Counted from the stretch's first letter, positions 1 to 9,334 are shown. The stretch: DNA of 64,000 bases from Aequorivita antarctica (GCF_007997155.1 NZ_VORT01000012.1:26017-90016); one strand, 5' to 3'. A program made the numbers and translations. Notes: generated by a model not told the origin, from the sequence alone.

Positions 1-2
1 TA

Positions 3-1574
3 GCAACGGTAGATATAACACCTTTTGGAAGCTCAGTACAAAGTGTTTCTGTAAGTAATGGAATTGTTGCGGTGGCTATTTCAGCAAACGATCCACTTGA
101 TAATGGCTTTGTTGTGCTTGCTGATACTGATGGAAACAATCCAACCATTTTGGAAGTTGGTTCATTGCCCGATATGCTTACATTTTCTCCTGATGGCACT
201 AAACTTTTGGTTGCTAATGAAGGTCAGCCAAGTGATAATTATACAGTAGATCCAGAAGGTTCTATTTCTGTGATAGAAGTATCTGCAGGTTTGGGTAATA
301 TTACACAAGCAGATGTAACTACTTTAAATTTCAATTCTTTTGATTCACAACAAGCAGCATTAATTTCAGCAGGAGTTAGAGTATTTGGCCCAGGAGCAAC
401 TGTTTCACAAGATATGGAGCCAGAATACATTGCAGTTTCTGATGATTCACAAATGGCTTATGTTACGCTTCAAGAGAATAATGCTTATGCAATTATTAAT
501 CTTTCCACTTTGGAAATCACAGATGTAATCTCCTTCGGAAAAAAAGATCATAGTTTGCCTCGAAACTCTTTGGATACTTCAGATGAAACTGATTTTATTT
601 TTAATGCTTCTTGGCCAATTAAAGGTTTGTATATGCCTGATGCTGTTTCTTATTATTCTGCAAATGGAATTGGTTATATTGTTACAGCAAACGAAGGTGA
701 CTCCCGTGATTATTCTGGATACGCCGAAGAAAGAAAACTAAACGATGCCGATTATATACTTGATCCAGCAGTATTTTCAGAAATCGATATTTTGAAATTG
801 GAAGCCAACCTTGGTGATATAAACGTTACTGCTGCTTCTGGTGATGCCGATGGAGACGGACTTTACGAAGAAATTCACGTTTTTGGTGGTCGTTCCTTCA
901 GCATCTTTGAAGCTGAAACTGGAAACTTGGTTTACGACAGCGGAAACGATTTTGAAGTAATTACAGCTGCAGACCCTAATTTGGGAGGTATCTTCAACGC
1001 AAGCAATGATAACAATAACTTCAAAAACCGAAGCGATAACAAAGGCCCAGAGCCTGAAGGTATTGTTGTAAAACAAATTGGCGATCAGGCATATGCGTTT
1101 ATTTTGTTAGAACGTGTTGGTGGAATGATGGTTTATAATGTTACCGACCCTGCAAACCCAATATATCTTCAATATGTGAATAGTAGAGGTACAGTTCCTG
1201 GAGATCCTGAAAGTGGCGATTTAGGTCCAGAAGGTGTTGTGTATATTGAACCTGCCGATAGCCCGACAGGAAAGGCTTTGGTAATTCTTTCAAATGAAGT
1301 GAGTGCAACCTTAAGTATTTATTCTTTGGATAATGTGTTTCTTTCTGTGAATGATAATGAATTTGCTTCGTATGATACATTCAAAATATATCCAAACCCA
1401 GCTGAGGACACTGTGTTTTTTAGCATACCAGACTCATACAGTGTGTTTGATATGATTGGGCGTTTGGTTATTTCAAAAGAAGAAATAGCTTCTCTAAATA
1501 TTTCTGCACTTAGTACTGGAACTTATATCATAAAAAACTCAAAAGGAATATCTCAAAAGTTGATTGTTAAGTAA
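3..1574 (+). CDS. Choice-of-anchor I family secreted protein, 5' end missing (T9SS cargo)
   Basis: The frame is open from base 3 with no stop, so the gene begins upstream of the window; an internal GTG at 72 is not the true start because family-like sequence (VQSVSVSNGIVAVAI) precedes it. The visible part is a beta-propeller-like choice-of-anchor I domain with repeated motifs such as LTFSPDGTKLLVANEG and YIVTANEGDSRDY, the type found in secreted phosphatase- and phytase-like proteins. The last ~75 residues are a T9SS type A sorting domain (FKIYPNPAED near its start, TGTYIIK near the end), so the protein should be exported by T9SS and anchored or released. The substrate cannot be read from sequence. 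It is followed by a strong terminator. Confidence 0.85.
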   Translation, partial: ATVDITPFGSSVQSVSVSNGIVAVAISANDPLDNGFVVLADTDGNNPTILEVGSLPDMLTFSPDGTKLLVANEGQPSDNYTVDPEGSISVIEVSAGLGNITQADVTTLNFNSFDSQQAALISAGVRVFGPGATVSQDMEPEYIAVSDDSQMAYVTLQENNAYAIINLSTLEITDVISFGKKDHSLPRNSLDTSDETDFIFNASWPIKGLYMPDAVSYYSANGIGYIVTANEGDSRDYSGYAEERKLNDADYILDPAVFSEIDILKLEANLGDINVTAASGDADGDGLYEEIHVFGGRSFSIFEAETGNLVYDSGNDFEVITAADPNLGGIFNASNDNNNFKNRSDNKGPEPEGIVVKQIGDQAYAFILLERVGGMMVYNVTDPANPIYLQYVNSRGTVPGDPESGDLGPEGVVYIEPADSPTGKALVILSNEVSATLSIYSLDNVFLSVNDNEFASYDTFKIYPNPAEDTVFFSIPDSYSVFDMIGRLVISKEEIASLNISALSTGTYIIKNSKGISQKLIVK

Positions 1575-1610
1575 TTGTTTATTTTTTTAAATGTTGAATT
1601 GTTAAGCTTG

Positions 1611-1640
1611 AAAACCGCTTCTTCAATTAGAAGCGGTTTT
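1611..1640 (+). terminator. Rho-independent terminator
   Basis: A perfect 12-bp stem (AAAACCGCTTCT paired with AGAAGCGGTTTT) with a 6-base loop TCAATT and a T-rich tail closes the secreted-protein gene before menA. Confidence 0.85.
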
Positions 1641-1653
1641 TACTTTTTAAACG

Positions 1654-1661
1654 TATTTTTG
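1654..1661 (+). promoter_or_regulatory. -7 promoter element for the menaquinone cluster
   Basis: TATTTTTG matches the Bacteroidota -7 consensus TAnnTTTG, 19 bases before the menA ATG. I see no clear -33 TTG at the usual spacing, so the call rests on the -7 box and its position. Confidence 0.5.
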
Positions 1662-1680
1662 TGCTTCAAAGAAATATTGA

Positions 1681-2610
1681 ATGACAAAAATTAAAGCTTG
1701 GATTGCTGCCGCGAGATTGCGAACGTTACCACTTTCGGTTTCTGGGATTATTGTTGGGGCATCTTTGGGAAATACAACACTGAACCAACCTTTTGCTGGA
1801 TCATATAATTCACATATTTGGCAGTCCAGTCTTTTCTGGCTTGCAATATTAGTTACAATCGGCTTTCAAGTGCTTTCAAATTTTGCAAATGATTACGGCG
1901 ATGGCATACGCGGCACTGATGCCAAAAGAGAAGGAGAAAAACGAATGGTAGCTTCCGGGATTATTTCACCCAAACAGATGAAAATTGGGATGATCATTAC
2001 TGGAGTCATCACTTTCTTCTTGGCCACAGTTTTAATTTTTATGGCTTTCGGGAATAAAAACCTCATCATTTCCTTTGTTTTTTTCAATCTCGCCATTGTA
2101 TCCATAATCGCTGCGGTAAAATACACCGTGGGGAAGAAAGCCTACGGTTATTCTGGCTTAGGGGATGTTTTTGTATTTCTATTTTTTGGATTACTTAGCG
2201 TTTTGGGAAGCTATTATTTGTTCACTCACAGCCTAAATTGGCAGCTATTGTTACTTGCCACGGCGATTGGCTGTTTCAGTACCGCAGTGCTAAATCTGAA
2301 CAATATGCGAGATATTGAAAATGACGCTGCTGCTAAAAAACATACTTTGGTTGTAAAACTGGGTAGTGAAAAATCAAAACAGTATCATGCCTTTTTGTTG
2401 TTATTCGGAATGTTATGCGCTATTGTTTACACCGCAATAAATTATAGGGAACCACTGCAATTTGTATATCTAATTGCCTTTATCCCTTTTCTTTTAAATA
2501 TAAAAACTGTTTTCAAAAATAAAACACCTAAGCTGCTGGACAGCGAATTGAAAAAGGTTGCCCTTAGCACCTTTTTGTTTGCAGTCCTGTTTAGTATATT
2601 TATATATTAA
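1681..2610 (+). CDS. menA: 1,4-dihydroxy-2-naphthoate polyprenyltransferase MenA
   Basis: Integral-membrane UbiA-family enzyme that attaches the polyprenyl chain to 1,4-dihydroxy-2-naphthoate, giving demethylmenaquinone. Its 309 residues are about the family length and contain several hydrophobic helices. Two Asp-rich prenyl-diphosphate motifs are visible: NDYGDGIRGTD near residue 80 and NNMRDIENDAAAKKHTL near 207. The ATG at 1681 lies just after a -7 promoter box. It is first in a same-strand run (menA, MBL hydrolase, menC, CPBP, menE) with a 12-base gap to the next gene, so co-transcription is likely. Menaquinone is the usual respiratory quinone of Flavobacteriaceae. Confidence 0.93.
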   Translation: MTKIKAWIAAARLRTLPLSVSGIIVGASLGNTTLNQPFAGSYNSHIWQSSLFWLAILVTIGFQVLSNFANDYGDGIRGTDAKREGEKRMVASGIISPKQMKIGMIITGVITFFLATVLIFMAFGNKNLIISFVFFNLAIVSIIAAVKYTVGKKAYGYSGLGDVFVFLFFGLLSVLGSYYLFTHSLNWQLLLLATAIGCFSTAVLNLNNMRDIENDAAAKKHTLVVKLGSEKSKQYHAFLLLFGMLCAIVYTAINYREPLQFVYLIAFIPFLLNIKTVFKNKTPKLLDSELKKVALSTFLFAVLFSIFIY

Positions 2611-2622
2611 AAAAAATCTAAA

Positions 2623-3303
2623 ATGAAAATTACATTCTACGGACAAAACTGTCTCGGTATTGAAGTTAAAGGAAAACACATCATAGTAGATCCCTTCATA
2701 ACCGGAAACGAACTGGCGAAAGACAAAATAGACATCAATACCCTAAAAGCAGACTACATATTACTAACCCACGCACATCAGGACCATACTTTGGATGCCG
2801 AAACGATAGCGAAGAACACAGGTGCTATAATTGTTAGTAATTATGAAATTACAAACCATTATGAAGCAAAAGGGATTGAAGTCCATCCAATGAACCATGG
2901 CGGAAGCTGGAAGTTCGAATTTGGAAAAGTGAAATTTGTAAATGCCATTCACTCAAGCAGTTTTGCCGATGGGAGTTATGGTGGCCAGCCAGGCGGTTTT
3001 GTGATTGAGGGTGAACACAAAAACATTTACATAGCTGGTGATACTGCGTTAACGATGGATATGAAATTAATCCCGTTGCGTACAAAATTAGACTTGGCAG
3101 TTCTTCCCATAGGCGACAATTTCACAATGGGAGTTGAAGATGCTCTTATTGCCAGTGATTTTGTGCAATGCGATAAAGTATTGGGCGTCCATTACGATAC
3201 TTTCGGTTATATTGAAATAGACCACGAAGAAGCAAAACGCAAATTTTACGATGCAAATAAAGATTTAATGCTTCTTGAAATAGGCGAATCAATCGAATTA
3301 TAA
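2623..3303 (+). CDS. Metal-dependent hydrolase, UlaG/UPF0173-type MBL fold
   Basis: A 226-residue metallo-beta-lactamase-fold protein of the UPF0173 type. The metal-binding motif THAHQDH is at about residues 49-55, a further His at MNHGGSW, and the AGDTAL and GVHYDTFGY segments complete the expected metal site. It has no signal peptide, so it should be cytoplasmic. The substrate is unknown. It lies 12 bases after menA and 40 bases before menC, which suggests shared transcription, but a role in menaquinone synthesis is not established. A second, lipoprotein version of this fold is at 17797-18597. Confidence 0.85.
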   Translation: MKITFYGQNCLGIEVKGKHIIVDPFITGNELAKDKIDINTLKADYILLTHAHQDHTLDAETIAKNTGAIIVSNYEITNHYEAKGIEVHPMNHGGSWKFEFGKVKFVNAIHSSSFADGSYGGQPGGFVIEGEHKNIYIAGDTALTMDMKLIPLRTKLDLAVLPIGDNFTMGVEDALIASDFVQCDKVLGVHYDTFGYIEIDHEEAKRKFYDANKDLMLLEIGESIEL

Positions 3304-3312
3304 ATTAAATGT

Positions 3313-3342
3313 CTTCCCGAGCGCAGTCGAGGGGTCTTTCTC
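3313..3342. repeat. Dispersed repeat with core GAGCGCAGTCGA
   Basis: The core GAGCGCAGTCGA (3319-3330) sits in the 40-base gap between the hydrolase and menC. Three more copies are in this window near 9060, 23201 and 40224. The copy is flanked by short complementary arms (CCC/GGGG) and can form a small hairpin. Confidence 0.75.
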
Positions 3343-3343
3343 A

Positions 3344-4387
3344 ATGTTAGAAGCTTCATTCCAAAAACACCTCCTAAACTTTAAACGCCCAAGCGGCACT
3401 TCGCGTGGCGTTATGAATTCCAAAGAAACCTATTTTCTTATTCTGAAAACCGAAGAAAGTTTTGGAGTCGGAGAATGCGGGCTTCTTCGCGGGTTGAGTA
3501 TTGATGACCGATCTGATTACGAAGAAGAATTGGAGGGTGTTTGCGAAAATATTGCTTTGGGCGTAAGCGAAGAAAATTTATACGAAGCCTTGCAGGAATT
3601 TCCCTCGTTACAATTTGGCGTTGAAACCGCTTTTAAATCCTTAAACTCAAAAAATCCTTTTGAATTATTTCCTTCAGAATTTACGCGTGGGGAAGAATCA
3701 ATCCCCATAAACGGTTTGGTTTGGATGGGCGATAAAGCCTTTATGAACGAACAGATTTCAGAAAAACTGAAACAAGGTTTCACTTGTATCAAAATGAAAA
3801 TTGGTGCCATAGATTTCAAAACCGAACTGGAACTTTTAAAATCAATAAGAAAAGAATTTTCTTCTCAAGAAGTTGAGCTTCGTGTAGATGCCAACGGTGC
3901 TTTTTCACCAAAAGAAGCATTAGAGAAATTAAAAGTGCTTTCAGATTTGAAATTACATTCCATAGAACAACCCATAAAACAAGGCCAATGGCAGGAAATG
4001 GCAAGACTTTGTGAAGAAACACCGCTTCCCATCGCCTTGGATGAAGAACTCATAGGCATTTTTTTCGAAGAAGAAAAAAGCAAATTACTCAATACCGTAA
4101 AACCACAATTTATAATCTTAAAACCTTCATTGATAGGTGGTTTCCGTGGAAGCGATACATGGATAAACATCGCAGAAAAACACAACGCAGGTTGGTGGAT
4201 TACTTCGGCATTGGAAAGCAATGTGGGTTTGAACGCCATTTCGCAATATACATTCACAAAAAACAGTAAATTGCCGCAAGGTTTGGGCACGGGCAGCCTT
4301 TACTCAAATAATATTGACAGTCCGCTGGAGGTTTCAAATGGAACTTTGCATTACAACCCGTCTGCTCACTGGAAGTTTCAATTTTAA
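3344..4387 (+). CDS. menC: o-succinylbenzoate synthase MenC (enolase superfamily)
   Basis: Converts SHCHC to o-succinylbenzoate in menaquinone synthesis. The 347-residue protein shows the muconate-lactonizing subgroup pattern: KMK at K150/K152, DAN at 182-184, E208 (EQP), D233 (DEE) and K260 (LKPSLIGG), the two catalytic lysines and three metal-binding acids of the family. OSBS enzymes resemble dipeptide epimerases, and the sequence alone does not exclude that activity, but location between menA and menE decides the call. The ATG at 3344 immediately follows a dispersed repeat copy. Confidence 0.88.
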   Translation: MLEASFQKHLLNFKRPSGTSRGVMNSKETYFLILKTEESFGVGECGLLRGLSIDDRSDYEEELEGVCENIALGVSEENLYEALQEFPSLQFGVETAFKSLNSKNPFELFPSEFTRGEESIPINGLVWMGDKAFMNEQISEKLKQGFTCIKMKIGAIDFKTELELLKSIRKEFSSQEVELRVDANGAFSPKEALEKLKVLSDLKLHSIEQPIKQGQWQEMARLCEETPLPIALDEELIGIFFEEEKSKLLNTVKPQFIILKPSLIGGFRGSDTWINIAEKHNAGWWITSALESNVGLNAISQYTFTKNSKLPQGLGTGSLYSNNIDSPLEVSNGTLHYNPSAHWKFQF

Positions 4388-4486
4388 TTTAGTCTTCGGA
4401 ACATTTTAAAAGCAAGAAATTCTTTGAGAATCATTAATTTTGGCAGCGTTTTCAAAACACCTTTAAACTAATCCCTATTACCTGTT

Positions 4487-5458
4487 ATGTACATTCAACA
4501 AGCTTTTAAATCCCTCCACGAATGGTGGCGCTATCTTGTAGGTTTTATTATAATTTTTCTCGCCAGCCAAATTGGGTCCATTCCACTATTAATGGCTGTA
4601 ACGTTTAAGGTAATGACCGATGGAGGCGATATAGAATCCATTCAGGATCCAAATGTATTGATGGGGGTTTTGGATTCAAATCTTACACTATTTTTGATGT
4701 TACTTAGTTTTGCCGTGGGTTTATTGGCTATTTATTTGGTAGTGCGTTACCTTCATAAACAATCTTTTGTTCAACTTACAACTTCGCGTAGAAAAACCGA
4801 TTGGGGCCGTGTATTTTTTGGGTTTGGACTTATAACTATCACCACACTTGTTGTAACTGGTTTAGATTATTACAGCAATCCAGAGGATTATGTGCTGCAA
4901 TTTGATTTGGTTCCCTTTGCTATTCTTGCAGTAATTGCATTAATAATGATTCCGCTGCAGACCAGTTTTGAAGAATACCTTTTTCGGGGTTATTTAATGC
5001 AAGGAATTGGTGTTTTGGCAAAAAACAAATGGTTGCCGCTTGTAATTACTTCAGTAGTTTTTGGGGCGCTTCATTTGGCAAACCCAGAGGTTGATAAATT
5101 CGGAAATATTATTATGATTTATTACATTGGCACAGGTTTCTTTCTTGGTATTATGACATTGATGGACGAAGGCATGGAACTCTCATTAGGTTTCCACGCT
5201 GGAAATAATCTAATTACCGCGTTGTTGGTAACTGCAGATTGGACCGTTTTTAAAACGCATTCGGTCTTGAAAGATATTTCTGAACCTTCTACAGGATTTG
5301 ATGTTGTTGCTCCAGTATTTATTCTGTATCCTATTTTCTTATTAATAATGGCTTGGCGCTACAAATGGCGCGATTGGGGCGAAAAGCTTTTTGGGAAAGT
5401 AGAAGAGCCTATTGTTATAGCAGAAGAAAATACTCCGAACTCAACATATATTGAATAG
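4487..5458 (+). CDS. CPBP family intramembrane glutamic endopeptidase
   Basis: Multi-pass membrane protein of 323 residues with about eight hydrophobic segments. The three CPBP (CAAX protease/bacteriocin-processing) motifs are present: SFEEYLFRG near 166 (EExxxR), FGALH near 190 (FxxxH), and GFHAGNN near 238 (HxxxN). These carry the catalytic glutamate and histidines. The substrate is unknown. Its stop codon overlaps by one base the GTG start of menE (TAGTG), so the two are translationally linked. The 99 bases before it contain no clear terminator. Confidence 0.88.
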   Translation: MYIQQAFKSLHEWWRYLVGFIIIFLASQIGSIPLLMAVTFKVMTDGGDIESIQDPNVLMGVLDSNLTLFLMLLSFAVGLLAIYLVVRYLHKQSFVQLTTSRRKTDWGRVFFGFGLITITTLVVTGLDYYSNPEDYVLQFDLVPFAILAVIALIMIPLQTSFEEYLFRGYLMQGIGVLAKNKWLPLVITSVVFGALHLANPEVDKFGNIIMIYYIGTGFFLGIMTLMDEGMELSLGFHAGNNLITALLVTADWTVFKTHSVLKDISEPSTGFDVVAPVFILYPIFLLIMAWRYKWRDWGEKLFGKVEEPIVIAEENTPNSTYIE

Positions 5459-6519
5459 TGAAATCATTATTACATCCCAAGTTCAAATTAAATGGTGAAG
5501 CATTTGAATCAGCTGAAGCGTTAAAGGAACGTGCAAACCATTTTGTTGAAAAAGGGAATGGTGACCAAACTGCCATAGGAAAATTTATTTTGGAATGGCT
5601 GGATAACAATGATTTTATAACCGTAAAAACATCCGGTTCCACTGGAATTCCAAAAAATATCAAGCTTCAAAAAGAACACGTTTTTAATAGTGCTGAAGCC
5701 ACAGTAAATTATTTCGATTTAAAGGAAAATACCAAATCATTGTTATGCCTTCCTGCGGAATATATAGCAGGGAAGATGATGCTCGTGCGTGCAATGACAG
5801 TGGGTTGGGATTTATATAGAACTGCACCAGAAAAAAATCCGCTGGCTGATACTGATAATATTTTCGACTTTTCTGCAATGGTTCCGTACCAAGTTTTTCA
5901 CTCTTTAGCAGATTTGTACAAAGTGAAAAAACTGATTGTTGGTGGAGGGGCTGTTCCATGGAAGTTAGAAGAAGAACTACAGAAATGTGAAACGCACATA
6001 TTCGCAACTTATGGAATGACTGAAACTATTAGTCATATCGCCGTTCGACCATTAAATGGAAAGGAAAAATCTGCTGTTTTTTCTGCACTTCCAAAAGTGA
6101 ATTTTTCACAGTCAGAAAATGGTTGTTTACAAATTCACGCTCCCGAAATTTCAGAAGAAACCGTCGCTACCAATGATGTGGTTGAACTAATTTCTCCAAC
6201 TTCCTTTAAATTTTTGGGAAGGATAGATAATGTGATTAATAGTGGCGGTACAAAAGTGCATCCCGAAGCAGTGGAGGAAAAACTTTCAATTCACATAAAC
6301 CTGCCTTTCTTTATAACATCGGAAAAAGATGGAGCTTTGGGTGAACGGGTTATTTTGATAATTGAGAGTGAAAAGCAATTAAAAGTTGAAGATTATTCCG
6401 AAGCTTTTGGAACGCTTTCGGCTTATGAAAAACCTAAGAAAATATACACTCTGTCCAAATTTATTTATACTGAAACCGGAAAGATAAAGCGGGCTGAGGT
6501 TTTGAAGAATTTAAAATAA
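5458..6519 (+). CDS. menE: o-succinylbenzoate-CoA ligase MenE
   Basis: Adenylate-forming enzyme that activates o-succinylbenzoate with CoA for MenB. Visible motifs are the P-loop-like TSGSTGIPK near residue 59, TYGMTET near 183 and GRIDNVINSGGTKVHPEAVE near 257. At 353 residues it is shorter than proteobacterial MenE (about 450), a compact form I associate with Bacteroidota. The start is GTG at 5458, sharing its G with the stop of the CPBP gene. No ATG fits the N-terminus. With menA and menC it makes a local, incomplete men set; menB, menD and menF are not in the window. Confidence 0.9.
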   Translation: MKSLLHPKFKLNGEAFESAEALKERANHFVEKGNGDQTAIGKFILEWLDNNDFITVKTSGSTGIPKNIKLQKEHVFNSAEATVNYFDLKENTKSLLCLPAEYIAGKMMLVRAMTVGWDLYRTAPEKNPLADTDNIFDFSAMVPYQVFHSLADLYKVKKLIVGGGAVPWKLEEELQKCETHIFATYGMTETISHIAVRPLNGKEKSAVFSALPKVNFSQSENGCLQIHAPEISEETVATNDVVELISPTSFKFLGRIDNVINSGGTKVHPEAVEEKLSIHINLPFFITSEKDGALGERVILIIESEKQLKVEDYSEAFGTLSAYEKPKKIYTLSKFIYTETGKIKRAEVLKNLK

Positions 6520-6523
6520 ATTA

Positions 6524-6562
6524 AAAAACCCTTCCAGCGTTCCAAATGCAGGAAGGGTTTTT
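6524..6562. terminator. Bidirectional terminator between menE and the LRR gene
   Basis: AAAAACCCTTCC and GGAAGGGTTTTT form a perfect 12-bp stem with a 15-base loop. A and T tracts on both sides suit both convergent genes. Confidence 0.85.
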
Positions 6563-6569
6563 AAAGAAA

Positions 6570-8993
6570 TTATTCTTTTATAACACGTAAAACCTTGCTT
6601 CCTTTATTGCCCACAGTAACTTTCACAAAATAATTGCCAGCGCTAAAACCAGAAATATCCACTTGCTCTTTATTGCTGGTTCCTTTGGAAGTAAGCAAAG
6701 TCTGCCCAAGCACATTCATAATTTCGATTGAAGAAATTGGAGCTTCGGCTTGAATGTTCAGCATATTGTTTGCAGGATTTGGATACAGTACGATTTTTAA
6801 AGTATCAAAATCAGTAACACCCAATACATCAACAAATCTCGTGTAAACAGTATTGGTAACAATCGCAGCATTAAAGTCGAAGTAAATGTCTGCTTTATTC
6901 GCAACTACATCGTCCAATTGAACAGTGCCAAGCGGTTTCACCTTAAAAGCTACAAATCCTTGGCTGCCCTCGGGATCGGAAGTAGCCGTAGGCAAATTGA
7001 TATCGTCAAAAATAAAATCAATCGTGGAATTCACCAACTGTGTTTCCATAGCGTGACTGGCATCCAAAACTTTCAGCGTTGTCCAATCCAACTTTTCATC
7101 CAGCGCATCCTGAACTCGGACGTTAATGGCACTGGCTGTCCCCATATTCTGAAAACGCACCACATAATGTAAATATTCATCCACATTCTCAATAAGCACT
7201 TGATAGCCTTCCAGCACTTGTTTATCATTAGGGTCAAAACTGTTTACCGCTATTTGGTTTAGCTGAAAAACATTATCATCCGGCGCGGCATCGCCACTAA
7301 TAGGATTTACTCTTGCTATAAATGCCAACACATCCCCTTCTTCAACTATCGGTGGTTGTGCAACATCAAAAATCACTTCAATATTCCGTATTTCAAAAGG
7401 GTTTAAATTGCTGTAATCCCAAGAAATGGTATTTCCGTTAACGGAAGTTTCCGCAGGGGTTGCTTCCACAAAAGTTATCAGCGCTCCGTCAAAATCCAGT
7501 TCCACGTTTCCACTAAGTTGGGTGGTGCCCACGTTTTCATAAACCAGTTTATAACGTGCCTCAAAACCGGGACGGGCAGCGTTTAATGGCACGAGCGTAA
7601 CGGCAAGGTCATTGGCTGTGATTGTGGGTGAAATACAAAAATCTGCAATCTCGATTTGGTTAAAACCAACAAACGTATCAACCGCTTGCGCCGGACTTAA
7701 CGTAAAATAAGGCGAAAGCCCCAAAACAGTTGTGGTATAAGTATTCTCTGCAACGGTAAGATTATAGTCGCCAATGTTTATAGTTGTGGTGGCAAAGTTG
7801 TTCGTGCCATCCGTGGTGTTTACAAGCAAATTACCAACGCCGGCATCGCCACCATCGCAGCCGTTATTTTCGTCGTCGTATTTTACGGTTCCTGTAATAT
7901 GATTTAGGTCACCATTTGCGATGGAGCAATCTTCAACAAAAGTGGTTAAGGGTGGAATATCTGTAAAGTTTGCGGCGGCGTATTGGGCATCTTCTACACA
8001 GATAAATTGAAGGTTTGGGTTGTTCAATAATGATAAAGTGGGGCTTGAACAACTTCCTCCGAAAACTTCGTTATTGCCGTTTTTTAGGTTGATATACGTT
8101 AAGTTTAAATTATTGATTCCTTCTATCTTACATAAATCAGCATTATTGCTTAAATCGAGTTCTTGAATTAATGTATTAGAAAATTTGATTTCTCGTAATA
8201 ACAAATTCGAAGAAACATCAATATTTGAGATAGGATTGTTTGAAATATGCAACATTGATAAATTAGAATTATTTAAAAGATCAATACTTGCAATATCATT
8301 ATTATTAGCCCATAAAGTAAGAAGATTTGTAATTGAAGTAACGTCTAAAAATTCAATCCGGTTATCATAGCATGATAAAATTGATATATTTGGATGCTGG
8401 CTCACATTTAAAACGGATATGAAGTTTCTATGGCAAGCCAAATATTCCAATGAAGTATTTTGACTAACGTCTAAATTACTAAGTTGGGCTTCATAACAAT
8501 ACAGGAGATTGAGATTAGGACATTGAGTTACATTTAAAGAAACCAAAGGATTTTTTTCGCAACTCAACTGCAATAAGTTTATATTTTGTGAAAAATCCAA
8601 TTGTGTTAATTGATTATTAAAACATGTTAGTTGTTCAAGAAGAATATTTTCTGAGAGGTCAAGTCCTGTGATTAAATTATTGGCACAACTTAAAGTTATT
8701 AAATCTACAATTTGTGAAACATCTAATTCTGTCAATTGATTACCCCCACAAAACAATGCTTGTAATCCAACAAAAGCTTCAATCCCTGTAAGCCCCTGTA
8801 TATCTTTATTTTGAACATCTAATAAAGTTACAACCTCCGCCTCACTAACCTGTATCTCCCCATCGCCATTGGTATCTATAACAGGGTTATGGTTCAACAA
8901 AGCATTTTTAAAATTGGCATCGGGTATGTTTACTATCTGCGCACTGGCAAAAAATGAGGTAAGTAGGGTTAGGGTGAGTAGTAGGTGTTTCAT
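6570..8993 (-). CDS. Secreted leucine-rich-repeat protein with T9SS sorting domain
   Basis: An 807-residue exported protein. It has a signal peptide (MKHLLLTLTLLTSFFASAQ), then about 13 LRRs of roughly 21 residues (LDVSQN..L..L.C..N pattern, residues ~60-330), resembling the internalin-like repeats of many Bacteroidota surface proteins. A carboxypeptidase/SdrD-like beta domain follows (ITGTVKYDDENNGCDGG near 363), then a conserved-repeat region with FDPNDKQVLEGYQV near 600 as in DUF7619-type proteins. A type A sorting domain (LYPNPANNML) ends the protein. The LRR part of the gene (about 8050-8750) reads clearly more AT-rich than the rest, suggesting a separate origin or expansion. Likely surface binding; ligand unknown. 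Confidence 0.88.
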   Translation of the reverse strand: MKHLLLTLTLLTSFFASAQIVNIPDANFKNALLNHNPVIDTNGDGEIQVSEAEVVTLLDVQNKDIQGLTGIEAFVGLQALFCGGNQLTELDVSQIVDLITLSCANNLITGLDLSENILLEQLTCFNNQLTQLDFSQNINLLQLSCEKNPLVSLNVTQCPNLNLLYCYEAQLSNLDVSQNTSLEYLACHRNFISVLNVSQHPNISILSCYDNRIEFLDVTSITNLLTLWANNNDIASIDLLNNSNLSMLHISNNPISNIDVSSNLLLREIKFSNTLIQELDLSNNADLCKIEGINNLNLTYINLKNGNNEVFGGSCSSPTLSLLNNPNLQFICVEDAQYAAANFTDIPPLTTFVEDCSIANGDLNHITGTVKYDDENNGCDGGDAGVGNLLVNTTDGTNNFATTTINIGDYNLTVAENTYTTTVLGLSPYFTLSPAQAVDTFVGFNQIEIADFCISPTITANDLAVTLVPLNAARPGFEARYKLVYENVGTTQLSGNVELDFDGALITFVEATPAETSVNGNTISWDYSNLNPFEIRNIEVIFDVAQPPIVEEGDVLAFIARVNPISGDAAPDDNVFQLNQIAVNSFDPNDKQVLEGYQVLIENVDEYLHYVVRFQNMGTASAINVRVQDALDEKLDWTTLKVLDASHAMETQLVNSTIDFIFDDINLPTATSDPEGSQGFVAFKVKPLGTVQLDDVVANKADIYFDFNAAIVTNTVYTRFVDVLGVTDFDTLKIVLYPNPANNMLNIQAEAPISSIEIMNVLGQTLLTSKGTSNKEQVDISGFSAGNYFVKVTVGNKGSKVLRVIKE

Positions 8994-9000
8994 TTTTTTA

Positions 9001-9049
9001 GTTTTGGGTTATGAGTTATGAGTTATGAGTTTATTGTTTGGGGTTTATT
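9001..9049. repeat. Seven heptamer units upstream of the LRR gene
   Basis: Seven consecutive 7-bp units, all starting GTT: GTTTTGG, three GTTATGA, GTTTATT, GTTTGGG, GTTTATT. The array begins seven bases from the LRR start codon, so it lies in that gene's leader or promoter. This is the left end of a 634-base gene-free stretch (8994-9627) that otherwise holds a dispersed repeat, GC-rich hairpins, a promoter box and a palindromic insert. Confidence 0.85.
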
Positions 9050-9055
9050 GCTAAA

Positions 9056-9079
9056 CCCTTCGGCTGCGCTCAGGGTGAC
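9056..9079. repeat. Dispersed repeat, reverse orientation
   Basis: Reverse complement of the GAGCGCAGTCGA element with one substitution (core 9060-9071). Outside the core it agrees with the 23196-23216 copy, both reading CCTGAGCGCAG then CGAAGGG. Confidence 0.7.
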
Positions 9080-9252
9080 AAATCAATTTCTGTTAACTGC
9101 AACTGGATACTGTCACTAAAAACTGATTTGCAATATATAAAATTTTGTTAAAACTAAACGGTTGGTTTAGAAAAAATACCGTTTAGTCCAACAAGCAAAC
9201 TCTACAGTAATTGCTAAGCGTGTGTGTTCCCCGCCCTGAAAGAGAGGGGTGG

Positions 9253-9334
9253 CCCGCCGCGGCGGGTCGGGGTGGGTACACGTGGTAAAACTAAAAGATC
9301 AAACCCCTTCCGTCCCCGACAGAAAAAGTCGGGG
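9253..9334. repeat. GC-rich palindrome and hairpin in an AT-rich gap
   Basis: CCCGCCGCGGCGGG (9253-9266) is a perfect 14-bp palindrome, and CCCCGAC/GTCGGGG (9314-9320 and 9328-9334) is a 7-bp hairpin with loop AGAAAAA. Base composition is sharply different from the surroundings. It looks like fragments of dispersed intergenic repeat elements. A frame open through it (9249-9479) encodes nothing recognisable. Confidence 0.6.
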
